A DNA stretch of 64,000 nucleotides from CAVVAL01 sp963742725 (lineage in GTDB: Bacteria; Actinomycetota; Actinomycetes; Mycobacteriales; Cryptosporangiaceae): assembly GCA_963742725.1 (NCBI GenBank), contig CAVUMX010000001.1:1612001-1676000 (forward strand). The letters run 5' to 3'. A model generated the notes under the pieces. That model was given only the letters and a program-made list of their open reading frames with translations, ran no database searches and had not been told where the DNA came from. Positions 16,148-25,733 of the stretch are shown here, piece by piece (within the stretch, counting starts at the first letter, position 1; each line of letters opens with the position of its first letter). A program made the translations under genes and the position numbers.

Positions 16148-16525
16148 GTGACCGACTACACCACTCCCCCACCGCCGCCGCCCCCGCCGCCGGTGGGCCC
16201 GCCTTCCGGCCCGCCCATGGGCGGCCCCCCGATGGGTGGAGACCCTTACGGTGGCGTTCCGCAGCAGCCGCAGAACCTGTTCGGCCTGCTCGCGCTGATC
16301 TTCGGCATCGTTTCGCTGGTGCTGTGCTGCCTGTGGGCGGGCGTCTGGGCGGGTATCCCGGCGATCGTGCTGGGTGTTCTGGGCCTGCAGAAGGCTAACA
16401 AGGGCCTGGCAACCAACAAGCCGTTCGCGATCGCGGGCATCGCCCTCGGTGCGGTGGCGCTGCTCATCACGATCATCGCGGCCATCGCCGGCGCGTCGAT
16501 CGACCCGAGCCAGTTCCAGAGCTGA
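16148..16525 (+). CDS. DUF4190-type proline-rich membrane protein
   Basis: 125 residues. A Pro-rich cytoplasmic start (nine prolines at 7-15, then GPP/MGG repeats) followed by two membrane segments at about 43-63 and 82-103 joined by a short KANKGLATNKP loop, the usual DUF4190 layout: LLALIFGIVSLVLCC, then GIALGAVALLITIIA. GTG start at 16148 with AAGGAGG a few bases before. Function unknown; such proteins are common in actinomycete envelopes. Convergent with the DUF6350 gene across a terminator hairpin. Confidence 0.85.
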   Translation: MTDYTTPPPPPPPPPVGPPSGPPMGGPPMGGDPYGGVPQQPQNLFGLLALIFGIVSLVLCCLWAGVWAGIPAIVLGVLGLQKANKGLATNKPFAIAGIALGAVALLITIIAAIAGASIDPSQFQS

Positions 16526-16536
16526 CCGGCCTCCCC

Positions 16537-16565
16537 GGGCGGCGCCTCATCGAGGGGCGCCGCCC
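16537..16565. terminator. Bidirectional terminator hairpin
   Basis: Perfect 10-bp stem 16537-16546 / 16556-16565 with a 9-nt loop, in the 49-base gap between the convergent DUF4190 and DUF6350 genes. Confidence 0.75.
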
Positions 16566-16574
16566 GTGGCATGT

Positions 16575-17867
16575 TCAAAGATCTTCTTTCTCCGTTACCT
16601 CCGGCACGTCACCGTCGACGTCCTGGTCGGCGTGATCGTCAGCCACCGCTTCCACTGGCGATTCGTCCGGCTCCGGCTCCGCGTGCACCGGCTTGTACGA
16701 GGCCATGATCCGTACCAGTGCCGCACCGACGACCGCGAACAGCGTCACCTCGACCCCGGCGACGAGCGCGACCCGCCACGGCGACGGTCCGACGGCGGCG
16801 AGGCGGCCGTCCCCGAGCGGTCCGCCCGCGATGAAGGCGGCGAGGCCGATGATCGCCCCGGCGACCGGTCCGGAGAGTGCGGCGGTCAGCAGCGTGGATG
16901 CCCAGCGTTCGCCGTCCGCCCGCCGCCGGGCCGCGGCGACTCCGGCGAGCAGCCCCGCCACGAGCGGCACTCCGAGCAGCAGGCTCACCAGGTCGGACGC
17001 GCGTTCGCTCGGCAACGCGGCGAACAGCGGGAAGGCCGGGACGAGGCCGATGGACACGTCGATCGCGCTCACGGACGTACCGGAGCCGACGGCGAAGCCG
17101 GGACCGATCACGTACGCCGTGCCCCAGATGGCGGCCGTCGGGGTGTAGAGGACGGCGAGCGCGGTCAGGGCGGCGGAGCCGACGAGTCCCGGTTCGTACG
17201 CGGTGAAGAAGCCGGTGGCCGAGTCGGCGGCCAGTGCCAGGCACGTGCCGGCGAGGAGCGCGCCGGTGCCGAGCAGGACGCACGCGGCGAGCACCCCGAC
17301 CGGCAGCGCGCGGATCAGCGGCGCCGGGAGCCGGTCGGTGAGCTGGGCGCCGATGCCGTTGACCCGCAGGACGCCGACGGCGCTGGCGATGGCCGCGACC
17401 GCTCCGGTGGCTCCGCCGGCGACGATCAGTGAGGCGTTCACGGCGGACGTGCCCGCGAGGAACGCAACGATGGCGCCGAGCGTGCCGTAGACGAAAGCGA
17501 TCCAGCCGATGATGCGGGCGGCGTCCGGGAGGCTGCCGGCGCCGGTGGCGCGGGCCGAGTTGGCGCCCGCCCGCATGAGCTGCCGGAACACGAGGATCGA
17601 GAGGGCGAGCGGAGCGAGGCCGAGGGAACCGGCATCGGTGTGGAGCCGCGTGCCGTGGGCGAGGAGCCAGCCGTTGTACCCGATCCGGACGGCGTCGTAC
17701 GCGGGCGCCCCGGACCGGCTCTCGGCGACCCACGCGATCAGCGCGACGGCGACGACCGGCGCGGAGCTGACGATGGCCGCCCACCCGGACGTGGTGAGGG
17801 CGGCGACCGGCACGGGAACGGGCCGCTGCGCGGCGCGGCGGTTCTCCCGGGTGGTCAGCTCGATCAC
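16575..17867 (-). CDS. DUF6350 multi-pass membrane protein (annotated as PerM-like in actinomycetes)
   Basis: Up to 430 residues with about ten hydrophobic segments rich in Ala/Gly/Leu, a short basic start, and an acidic tail of about 45 residues (EPEPDESPVEAVADDHAD and onwards). Its position between purN and sucD is where the DUF6350 protein is found in other actinomycetes; the mycobacterial relative PerM is linked to cell division and persistence. The GTG at 17867 runs into the GGGGAGG that would be its ribosome site, so translation may instead start slightly downstream, for example at the CTG six bases later; the start is uncertain. Confidence 0.82.
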   Translation of the reverse strand: MIELTTRENRRAAQRPVPVPVAALTTSGWAAIVSSAPVVAVALIAWVAESRSGAPAYDAVRIGYNGWLLAHGTRLHTDAGSLGLAPLALSILVFRQLMRAGANSARATGAGSLPDAARIIGWIAFVYGTLGAIVAFLAGTSAVNASLIVAGGATGAVAAIASAVGVLRVNGIGAQLTDRLPAPLIRALPVGVLAACVLLGTGALLAGTCLALAADSATGFFTAYEPGLVGSAALTALAVLYTPTAAIWGTAYVIGPGFAVGSGTSVSAIDVSIGLVPAFPLFAALPSERASDLVSLLLGVPLVAGLLAGVAAARRRADGERWASTLLTAALSGPVAGAIIGLAAFIAGGPLGDGRLAAVGPSPWRVALVAGVEVTLFAVVGAALVRIMASYKPVHAEPEPDESPVEAVADDHADQDVDGDVPEVTEKEDL

Positions 17868-17914
17868 CTCCCCACTCTGGCAGCGCGCGGCGAGTCAGCC
17901 GGTGCCCGACACGA

Positions 17915-17959
17915 CTTTGGGTGAGACCAGCGAGCCAGACTCGCCGATCCCACCCAAAG
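17915..17959 (-). terminator. Hairpin after sucD
   Basis: Arms CTTTGGGTG (17915-17923) and its complement (17951-17959) enclose an inner GCGAG/CTCGC stem. It begins 10 bases after the sucD stop on the minus strand. Confidence 0.65.
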
Positions 17960-17969
17960 CTTTTGGTGC

Positions 17970-18851
17970 CTAGCGTGACTCGATGAGACTCCGCATCAGG
18001 AGGGCGGTCTCGCTGGGGGTTTTGCCGACCTTGACGCCGACGGCCTCGAGGGCTTCCTTCTTCGCCTGGGCGGTGCCGGACGAGCCGGAGACGATGGCGC
18101 CGGCGTGGCCCATCGTCTTGCCCTCGGGCGCGGTGAAGCCGGCGACGTAGCCGACGACGGGCTTGGTGACGTTGTCCTTGATGAACGCCGCCGCGCGCTC
18201 TTCGGCGTCGCCGCCGATCTCGCCGATCATGACGATCGCGTCGGTGTCGGGGTCGGCTTCGAACGCGGCGAGCGCGTCGATGTGCGTGGTGCCGATGACG
18301 GGGTCGCCGCCGATGCCGACGCAGGTGGAGAAGCCGAGGTCACGCAGCTCGTACATCATCTGGTAGGTCAGCGTGCCGGACTTGCTGACGAGACCGATCC
18401 GGCCGGCCTTGGTGATGTCGGCCGGGATGATGCCGGCGTTGGAGGCGCCGGGGCTGATCAGGCCGGGGCAGTTCGGGCCGATGATCCGGGTGGTCTTGCC
18501 CTGCGCGTAGGCCCAGAACGCGGTGGTGTCGTGCACGGGGATGCCCTCGGTGATGACGACGGCGAGGCCGATGCCCGCGTCGATCGCCTCGATGACGGCG
18601 CCCTTGGCGAACTTCGGCGGCACGAACACGACGGTGACGTCGGCGCCGGTCTCCTTCATCGCCTCGGCGACGGAGTTGAAGACGGGGACGGCTGTCCCGT
18701 CGAAGTCGACGCTCTGGCCGCCCTTGCCGGGCGTGACGCCGCCGACGACCTGGGTGCCGGAGGCGAGCATCCGGCGGGTGTGCTTGCTGCCCTCCGAGCC
18801 GGTCATGCCCTGGACGATGACCCGGCTCTTCTCGGTCAAGAAGATAGACAT
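17970..18851 (-). CDS. sucD: Succinyl-CoA synthetase (ADP-forming) alpha subunit
   Basis: 293 residues. With SucC makes ATP (or GTP) from succinyl-CoA in the TCA cycle. Seen: CoA-binding Rossmann start SRVIVQGMTGSEGSKHTRRM, GGVTPGKGG (37-45), IGPNCPGLISPG (124-135), and the phosphohistidine His249 in GHAGAIVSG. Normal length. ATG at 18851, 14 bases after the sucC stop: a two-gene operon. Confidence 0.97.
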   Translation of the reverse strand: MSIFLTEKSRVIVQGMTGSEGSKHTRRMLASGTQVVGGVTPGKGGQSVDFDGTAVPVFNSVAEAMKETGADVTVVFVPPKFAKGAVIEAIDAGIGLAVVITEGIPVHDTTAFWAYAQGKTTRIIGPNCPGLISPGASNAGIIPADITKAGRIGLVSKSGTLTYQMMYELRDLGFSTCVGIGGDPVIGTTHIDALAAFEADPDTDAIVMIGEIGGDAEERAAAFIKDNVTKPVVGYVAGFTAPEGKTMGHAGAIVSGSSGTAQAKKEALEAVGVKVGKTPSETALLMRSLIESR

Positions 18852-18865
18852 GGTGTTCCGGCCCT

Positions 18866-20041
18866 CTACTTCGCGGCGGCGAGCTCAGCGGCGCGCTTGG
18901 CGGCGCCGTCCATCGTGTCCACCAGCTCGATCAGCGGGTGGTTGGCCTCGGTGAGGATGCGGCGACCCTCGTCCACGTTGTTGCCGTCGAGACGGACCAC
19001 GAGCGGCTTGGTGACCTCTTCGCCGTCGTCGTGCATGATCTGCAGCGCCTGGACGATGCCGTTGGCCACCGCGTCACAGGCGGTGATGCCGCCGAAGACG
19101 TTGACGAAGACGCTCTTCACGGCGGGGTCGGAGATGATGATCTCCAGGCCGTTGGCCATGACCTCGGCCGAGGCGCCGCCGCCGATGTCGAGGAAGTTGG
19201 CCGGCTTGACGCCGCCGAACTCCTCGCCCGCGTAGGCGACGACGTCGAGGGTGGACATGACCAGGCCGGCGCCGTTGCCGATGATGCCGACCTCGCCCTC
19301 GAGCTTGACGTAGTTGAGGTCCTTCTCCTTGGCGCGCTGCTCCAGCGGGTCGGCGGCGGCCTTGTCCTCGAACTGGGCGTGGTCCGGGTGGCGGAACGCG
19401 GCGTTCTCGTCCAGCGTGACCTTGCCGTCCAGCGCGACGATCTTGCCGTCCGCGCTCTTGACCAGCGGGTTCACCTCGACGAGCGTGGCGTCCTCCTTGA
19501 CGAAGACGTCCCACAGCTTGACGACGACCTCGGCCGTCTCGTCGAGCACGTCCTCCGGGAACCGGCCGGCGACGAGGATCTCGCGGGCCTTGGCGACGTC
19601 GACGCCTTCGATCACGTTGACCGGGATCTTGGCGAGCAGATCGGGGGTCTCCTCGGCGACCTGCTCGATGTCCATGCCGCCTTCCTTCGAGGCCATCGCC
19701 AGGAAGGTGCGGTTCGAGCGGTCCAGCAGGAACGAGAAGTAGTACTCCTCGGCGATGTCGGCGGTGACCGCCAGCATCACGCGGTGGACGGTGTGACCCT
19801 TGATGTCCAGGCCCAGGATGTCGCGGGCGCGGGCCACAGCCTCGTCCGGCCCGTCGGCCAGCTTCACGCCGCCGGCCTTACCGCGGCCACCGGTCTTCAC
19901 CTGGGCCTTGACCACGACCTTGCCGCCCAGCTGCTCGGCGAGAGCGCGGGCCTCCTCCGGCGTGCTGGCGACGGAGCCCGGCAGCACCGGTACGCCGTGC
20001 TTGGCGAAGACGTCCTTCGCCTGGTACTCGAACAGGTCCAC
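18866..20041 (-). CDS. sucC: Succinyl-CoA synthetase (ADP-forming) beta subunit
   Basis: 391 residues, ATP-grasp fold. Start MDLFEYQAKDVFAKHGVPVL, nucleotide-binding KAQVKTGGRGKAGGVK (45-60), VEVNPLVKSADGKIVALDGK, GNGAGLVMSTLDVV, and VFVNVFGGITACD, all standard for SucC. GTG at 20041 fits the conserved start. First gene of sucCD; the 250-base upstream gap carries the terminator of the M4 protease gene and presumably the sucC promoter. Confidence 0.97.
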   Translation of the reverse strand: MDLFEYQAKDVFAKHGVPVLPGSVASTPEEARALAEQLGGKVVVKAQVKTGGRGKAGGVKLADGPDEAVARARDILGLDIKGHTVHRVMLAVTADIAEEYYFSFLLDRSNRTFLAMASKEGGMDIEQVAEETPDLLAKIPVNVIEGVDVAKAREILVAGRFPEDVLDETAEVVVKLWDVFVKEDATLVEVNPLVKSADGKIVALDGKVTLDENAAFRHPDHAQFEDKAAADPLEQRAKEKDLNYVKLEGEVGIIGNGAGLVMSTLDVVAYAGEEFGGVKPANFLDIGGGASAEVMANGLEIIISDPAVKSVFVNVFGGITACDAVANGIVQALQIMHDDGEEVTKPLVVRLDGNNVDEGRRILTEANHPLIELVDTMDGAAKRAAELAAAK

Positions 20042-20239
20042 TGTGTGTCCGTTCCTCGTCTGTGAACGTCGGCTGCCGCCGCATGGGTAGGCCGCCCGGG
20101 GACGCGCGCCGGCCGTGCGCGGCAGCGCGCTCCCCGCGAGGCTAGCTCTGCCATGGTGTCGAAGGCACGCCCCCCTCGGTGGAATCGCTCACAACCGCCG
20201 GTGGGATCCGTCACACGCGGTTAACACAAGCGCGGCAGA

Positions 20240-20275
20240 GCGGCCCCGACCAGCGTCAGCGCTGGTCGGGGCCGC
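20240..20275 (-). terminator. Terminator after the M4 protease
   Basis: Perfect 16-bp stem 20240-20255 / 20260-20275 with loop TCAG, 18 bases beyond the protease stop on the minus strand. No U-run. Confidence 0.8.
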
Positions 20276-20292
20276 CCCGGGGTGGGCTGGTC

Positions 20293-22221
20293 TCAGAGCA
20301 GGAGGCTCCAGCCGTACACGGTGCCGATGTTGCCGGCCGCGTTGTCGTTCACCCGCAGCCGCCACGTGCCGCCGGCCGGTTCGGCCGAGGCGTTGACGGT
20401 GTACACGGCCGTGACGTCGTCGGCCGAGTCAGCGGCGTTGGCCGCCTTGAGCAGGTAGAGCGTGCCGTCCGGCGCCTGCAGGTGCAGGGTGACCTGTCCC
20501 CGGAACGGGTGCTTGATGTTCACGTTGACCTTCGTCGCCGCCGAGGCGGCACCGGCGAGGGCGTTGGTGACCGGGGGGAGCACGGTGCCCGGGTTCGGGA
20601 TCGCGTAGTTCGTGTCGTTGCTGAACCAGCGCGCCGTGCAGGCGAACGGGTCGGCACCGGTGACGCTGACCGCCGACCACGCCTTCTGGACGGTGCGGTA
20701 CTCGATGCTGCACGAGCCGTACAGGTCGGCGGCGGCACGCAGCGTGTAGTAGCGGGCGTCGTTGTTGCCGGCGTCCACGTACTGGGTGTTGTTCGGGAAG
20801 TACACGTCCAGCGCGCGGTACCAGATCTTCTGGGCCTTGGCCCGGCCGATGCCGGTCAGGGTGCTGTTGTTGCAGGTGGGGCTGGTGCCGTACGCGGTCG
20901 GGCCGCTGCCCTCGGCGAGCATGAAGTAGAAGTGGTTCGCCACGCCGGAGGAGTAGTGCGGGTCGAGGTTCTTCGTGTTGGCGGTCCAGCAGTTCGGCGA
21001 CTTGGTGTCGAGGAACGGGTCGTGCATGTACCGCAGCGGCTTGCCGGTGCCGAAGATGTCGATCTTCTCGCCGATGAGGTAGTCGCCCGGGTCGCTGGCG
21101 TTGTTCGCGTAGAACTCGGTCATCGTGCCGAAGATGTCGCTGGTCGCCTCGTTGAGGCCGCCCGGCTCGCCGCTGTAGATCAGCCCGGACAGGGCCTGGG
21201 TGATGCCGTGCGACATCTCGTGGCCGGCCACGTCGAGCGAGACCAGCGGCTTGGCGTTCCCCGCGCCGTCGCCGTAGGTCATGCGCGTGCCGTCCCAGAA
21301 CGCGTTGACGTAGCTGTTGCCGTAGTGCACCCGCGACGGGACGCCGGCGCCGGTGCCGAAGATGCCGTTACGGCCGTGGATCAACTTGAAGTAGTCGTAC
21401 GTCTTGGCGGCGCCGTAGTGCGCGTCGGCCGCCGCGGACTGGCGGTTCGTCGTGAGGTGGTTCCCCCAGATGTTGTCGGCGTCGAGCATGGTCGAGCAGG
21501 CGCCCGCCAGGTTGTTCATGTCGCACGTGTAGCCGTTCCCCCGCAGCGGGTCCTTGAGCTCGTACTGCGCTCCCACGGGGGTGGTGTCGACGGTGACGAC
21601 GCCGGAGTAGACGGTGCGTCCGGTGCCGGCGGCGTGCTGGATCTCGTCCCAGGATCCGCGGACGGTTCCCGCGTCAGCGTCCACCAGGACGTGCAGCTTG
21701 CTCGGGGTCTGGCCATCGGGCGCCATCCCTTCGACGAGCACCTCCCAGACGAGGGTCGGCGCGCCGTGGACGGCGTCGATGACGAGTCCCTTGGCGTCCG
21801 CGTCCTTGATCGTGCCGTCGAACACGCCCCGCGCCTTCGCGACCGCGACGGCGCCGGAGACGGCGGCGCTCGGGTCGACGTCGAGCGGGGTGTCCAGGCT
21901 TGACGACGCTCCCGCGTAGACGCCCTTCACGCCGGTGTGCACGATGAAGTCGCCGCCGAGGACGGGGACGCCCCGGTGGGCGCGCTCGTACCGGACGTGC
22001 GAAGCCCCGTTCGGCTCGGTGATGACCCGCTTGACGGTGTACTCGTCCTCGACGCCCCCCGCGACGTCAGCCAGGTGCGCGGCGATGGCCTTCCCGGCCT
22101 GGTCGACCGCTACCTCCGTGGTTACCGCGCCCTCACCTTCCGGCTCGGCGCTGGCCACGCTGGTGATGCCGAGGCTGGCCAGTAGGACCCCAGTCCCGAC
22201 CGCGGCTAACAGTTTCTGCAT
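20293..22221 (-). CDS. Secreted M4-family (thermolysin-like) zinc metalloprotease with a C-terminal P domain
   Basis: 642 residues. Signal peptide 1-25 (ends VASA), then an FTP/PepSY propeptide (about 40-190, including ADVAGGVEDEY and VLGGDFIVHTG). Catalytic domain with zinc motif HEMSH at 334-338 and third ligand Glu in GGLNEATSDIFG. The last about 110 residues, after NYAIPNPGTV, match the P/Homo B beta-sandwich, with VNIKHPFRGQVTLHLQAPDG and the ending GTVYGWSLLL. ATG at 22221 chosen over an upstream in-frame start because it has AGGAAGGA before it and begins the signal peptide. Exported and self-processed in relatives. Divergent from a large BTAD regulator, which might control it. Confidence 0.93.
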   Translation of the reverse strand: MQKLLAAVGTGVLLASLGITSVASAEPEGEGAVTTEVAVDQAGKAIAAHLADVAGGVEDEYTVKRVITEPNGASHVRYERAHRGVPVLGGDFIVHTGVKGVYAGASSSLDTPLDVDPSAAVSGAVAVAKARGVFDGTIKDADAKGLVIDAVHGAPTLVWEVLVEGMAPDGQTPSKLHVLVDADAGTVRGSWDEIQHAAGTGRTVYSGVVTVDTTPVGAQYELKDPLRGNGYTCDMNNLAGACSTMLDADNIWGNHLTTNRQSAAADAHYGAAKTYDYFKLIHGRNGIFGTGAGVPSRVHYGNSYVNAFWDGTRMTYGDGAGNAKPLVSLDVAGHEMSHGITQALSGLIYSGEPGGLNEATSDIFGTMTEFYANNASDPGDYLIGEKIDIFGTGKPLRYMHDPFLDTKSPNCWTANTKNLDPHYSSGVANHFYFMLAEGSGPTAYGTSPTCNNSTLTGIGRAKAQKIWYRALDVYFPNNTQYVDAGNNDARYYTLRAAADLYGSCSIEYRTVQKAWSAVSVTGADPFACTARWFSNDTNYAIPNPGTVLPPVTNALAGAASAATKVNVNIKHPFRGQVTLHLQAPDGTLYLLKAANAADSADDVTAVYTVNASAEPAGGTWRLRVNDNAAGNIGTVYGWSLLL

Positions 22222-22468
22222 GTCGGTTCCTTCCTGTTGAGGTGGAGCAGCGCCGCCCACGGGCGCCAGATGACGAGGTTCGCCGCCGGCCGTGAAGGTG
22301 TCCCTAGCGTCGGCTTAAGGCCGGAGCGGCCGATGTCTGCCCGATCGGGCAGGTCCGCTGGCCAGGGCACCGATCGCCGCTCGGGTGGGGGGCGTACTGA
22401 CAGATTTCCGACAAGCCGTGCACGGATTGCTGATTGAACAGGCGCGCGCGGACCGATGGGATACGCGC

Positions 22469-25400
22469 ATGATGCCGCCGCCGGGCCCGCCCGAGCCGCC
22501 GCCCTACCTCGTGCCACATCCACGCCTCGACACGCTCGTCGACGACCTGCTGACCCGGCCGGTGACGCTGCTCGTCGCCGGTCCGGGCTTCGGGAAGACC
22601 ACGCTCGCGGCGACCGCCACCCGGGGCCGCCGCTGCGCGTGGCTGGGGCTGGAGGGCACCGAACCCGCGCTGCCCCTGCTCGTCCGGCGGGTACTCGACG
22701 CGCTGGCGCCGCACGTGCCCGACCTGCCGTCCGAACTGCTGGCGGCGACAGCGGCCGCGCCCGAGGCCGACGACGCCGACCGGGCCGCATCCATCGCGGG
22801 CGCGCTGTGCGCCGAGATCGGGGAGCGCGGCGCAGGGCTGGTACTCGTCGTCGACGGCGTCCCGGCGCTCGATGCGACGGCCCCGCTGGCGGCGTTCCTG
22901 GAGGCACTGTGCCGGCAGGTCCCACCGGGGCTGCACCTGTTACTCACCATGCGGACGGAACTGCCGTTCCCCCTCCGCCGGATGAACATCGGCCGGCTCA
23001 GCACGCCGCACCTCACGCTGACGCCGGACGAGTCGCGCGCCGCGGTCGCCGTGGCGCTGCCGGGCACCGACGACTCCCTCGCGGAACTGCTGCACGAGGT
23101 GACCGCCGGCTGGCCGGTCGCGCTGCACCTCGCTGTGGAACACCTGCGCCCGCTCACGGCACCGCAGCGGCGCGCGGCCGCCGAACGGCTCCGCCACCCG
23201 GACGGGCCTCTCCTTCCGTACCTCGCCGAAGAGGTGTTCGACGGGGCCTCCAACGCCGTCAAGGACGCCGTGGGCCGGATCGCGCTGCTCGGCGAGGTCA
23301 CGCCGGGGCTCGCGAGCGCGGTGGGGATCGATGACGCGCCGGCCGTCCTGGAGTGGCTGGCGCGGCGCGGCCTCGTCCAGCCGGCGCCCGGACCCGGCCG
23401 CTGGCGCGTCTCCGGTCTCGCGGCCGACTACGCGGCGGCGCACCTTCCCCTGGCGAAGGACGAGTACGCCCGGCTGCTCGCCGCCGCCGCCGACTTCCAC
23501 GTCGCGGATGGGCACCCGTCCAGCGCGCTCCGCTGCCTGAAACGGGCACACGCGCTGCCGGAACTCGCCGCCGCACTCCACCGGTACGGGGCGAACGCCG
23601 TCGCGCACGGGCACGTCCAGCTGGCGGTCGAGTGCGCCGAGGCCCTGCCGCCGGAACTGCGGTGCGCCGAGATCGACCAGGTCGAGGGGCAGGCCAGGCA
23701 GGTCCTCGGCGACTGGCTCGGCGCGCTGCGCTGCTTCCAGCGCGCCGCCGGACCAGCCGACCGCCTCGCACCGGCGCTCGCCTGGCGGATGGGGCTGATC
23801 CACCACCACCGCGGCGACTTCGACGCGGCGCTCCAGGTGTACGGACGTGGTGACGTCGGCACCGGCGCCGACGCGGACGAGGCCCTGCTCGACAGCTGGC
23901 ACGCCACCGCCCGCTGGATGCGCCGTGACCTGCCCGGCGCCCGGACCCTCGCGGCACGCGGCATGGCGGCGGCCGAGCGGTGCGGCGACCCGGCGGCGCT
24001 GGCCGCCGCCCACGCCGCGTACGGGCTGCTCGCCAAGGCCGACGGCGACCCTCTCGCACGCGAGTCGCACTACCGGTCCGCGCTGGAGGCCGCCGAGCGC
24101 GCGGGCGACGTCCTGCAGGTGATCCGCATCCGCAACAACCGTGGCTCGCGCCGCAACGACGAAGGCCGGTACGCCGAGGCGCTGGACGAGCTCGACGCCG
24201 GCCTCCGGCTCGCGCACCTCACCGGCTTCACCGCCAAGCAGGCGCTGCTGCTGGTCAACCGTGGTGAGGCCGGCATGATGCTCGGCCGGCTCGACGAAGC
24301 GCTCGGCGACTACGAGGCCGCGCGCCAGCTCTACACGGACAGCGGCTCCCTGCTCGCCTGCTACGCGATCGCCGGCGCGGGCACCGTCCACCGGTTGCGC
24401 GGCGACCTGACGCGGGCCCGCGCGCTGCTGGAGGAGGCGGAGCTGCTGGCGACGAAGTCCGGGGACGTGCAGGCGCTCGTGCTCACCCGGTCCGAGCTGG
24501 CGATGGCGTTGTTACCGGACGATCCGGTCAGGGCCGCCGGGCTCGCCGCCGGGGCGCTGGCCGACGCGGCGGGCTGGGGTGAGCTGCCCGCGTTACGCGC
24601 CCTCGGCTGGGCGGCCATCGTCGCGGGCGACCCGGCCAAGGCGCGGGAGCACGCCGCGACGATGGACCGGCTCGCGCGCGACCGGGGCGAACCGACCGTC
24701 CTCGCCGAAGCCGCCGAACTGCTCGCCGCCACCGAGACCGATCCGGCCCGCCGGCACGCCCTGCTCGTCGAGGCGACGGACCGGTGGCGGTCTCTGGGAT
24801 GCGTCCTGCGCGAGGCCAGGGCTGCCCTGTTCGCGGCACCGGCCGCGGAGTCCGACGCGGCGGCGCGGCTCCGTGCGCTCGGCGTCCGGGTCGATGCGAT
24901 GGCCGTCGGCGCCGACTGGGCGGCACTCCGCGAGCTGGCGCCCACGCCGCCGGTGGAGATCCGCGTCCTCGGCACGCTGGAGGTACTGCGCGCCGGACGG
25001 CCCGTGCCCGTGCAGGAGTGGCAGTCGAAGAAGGCGCGCGAACTGCTGGCGATCCTCGTGGCGCGCCGGGGCCGGCCGATCGCGCGGGAAGCGCTGATGG
25101 GGATGCTCTGGCCCGGCGACGAACCCGATCGGCTCGGCAACCGGCTGTCGGTCGCGCTGTCCACCGCGCGGGCCGTCCTCGACCCGGACCGCCACCACGC
25201 CGCCGACCACTACGTCAGCAGCCGGAGCGGGTCCCTGGCGCTGCGCGTCCAGCAGGTGCGGATCGACGTCGAACAGCTCATGCGGCGGACGGCCGTCGGT
25301 CTGGACCTGCTCAAGGCCGGTCACGCGGCGGACGCCCGGTCCAAGCTCGACCGCGCCGTGTCCCTCTATCTCGGCGACTTCTTCGAGGACGATCCGTACG

Positions 25401-25714
25401 CCGAGTGGGCGAATCCCATGCGGGACGAGGTCCGGGAGACGTACCTCGCCGCCACCCGCGGCCTGGCCGCCGCGTCGATCGCGTGCGGCGACGGACCGGC
25501 GGCGATCCGGTACGCCCTCCGGCTGCTCGAACAGGACAGGTACGACGAACCAGCCCATCTGGATCTGGTCCGGGCACTGCTCGCCGCCGGACGGCACGGC
25601 GAAGCCCGCCGCCGGTACCAGAGTTACGTGGAACTGATGCGCGAACTGTCCGTCGAGCCGGCAGCGTTTCCGCAGCTCAGACGGCCCGTGATGGAGCACA
25701 GGCACGCCACCTGA
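22469..25714 (+). CDS. NTPase-TPR-BTAD transcriptional regulator (inverted SARP architecture)
   Basis: 1081 residues. N-terminal AAA/MalT-like NTPase with P-loop GPGFGKTT near residues 38-45 and VLVVDGVPALD as a Walker-B-like strand; a long TPR-rich helical middle (about 330-830, for example ALEAAERAGDVLQVIRIRNN); and at the C-terminus an OmpR-like winged helix (VEIRVLGTLEVLRAG..., about 830-920) plus a bacterial transcriptional activation domain (DQ: DRAVSLYLGDFFEDDPYAEW..., to the end). In classic SARPs these DNA-binding parts come first. ATG at 22469 is preferred; a GTG at 22385 would add 28 residues with no homology and no ribosome site. Divergent from the M4 protease gene, so it may regulate it. 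Confidence 0.88.
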   Translation: MMPPPGPPEPPPYLVPHPRLDTLVDDLLTRPVTLLVAGPGFGKTTLAATATRGRRCAWLGLEGTEPALPLLVRRVLDALAPHVPDLPSELLAATAAAPEADDADRAASIAGALCAEIGERGAGLVLVVDGVPALDATAPLAAFLEALCRQVPPGLHLLLTMRTELPFPLRRMNIGRLSTPHLTLTPDESRAAVAVALPGTDDSLAELLHEVTAGWPVALHLAVEHLRPLTAPQRRAAAERLRHPDGPLLPYLAEEVFDGASNAVKDAVGRIALLGEVTPGLASAVGIDDAPAVLEWLARRGLVQPAPGPGRWRVSGLAADYAAAHLPLAKDEYARLLAAAADFHVADGHPSSALRCLKRAHALPELAAALHRYGANAVAHGHVQLAVECAEALPPELRCAEIDQVEGQARQVLGDWLGALRCFQRAAGPADRLAPALAWRMGLIHHHRGDFDAALQVYGRGDVGTGADADEALLDSWHATARWMRRDLPGARTLAARGMAAAERCGDPAALAAAHAAYGLLAKADGDPLARESHYRSALEAAERAGDVLQVIRIRNNRGSRRNDEGRYAEALDELDAGLRLAHLTGFTAKQALLLVNRGEAGMMLGRLDEALGDYEAARQLYTDSGSLLACYAIAGAGTVHRLRGDLTRARALLEEAELLATKSGDVQALVLTRSELAMALLPDDPVRAAGLAAGALADAAGWGELPALRALGWAAIVAGDPAKAREHAATMDRLARDRGEPTVLAEAAELLAATETDPARRHALLVEATDRWRSLGCVLREARAALFAAPAAESDAAARLRALGVRVDAMAVGADWAALRELAPTPPVEIRVLGTLEVLRAGRPVPVQEWQSKKARELLAILVARRGRPIAREALMGMLWPGDEPDRLGNRLSVALSTARAVLDPDRHHAADHYVSSRSGSLALRVQQVRIDVEQLMRRTAVGLDLLKAGHAADARSKLDRAVSLYLGDFFEDDPYAEWANPMRDEVRETYLAATRGLAAASIACGDGPAAIRYALRLLEQDRYDEPAHLDLVRALLAAGRHGEARRRYQSYVELMRELSVEPAAFPQLRRPVMEHRHAT

Positions 25715-25733
25715 CGGCGCGAAGTAAACACAG

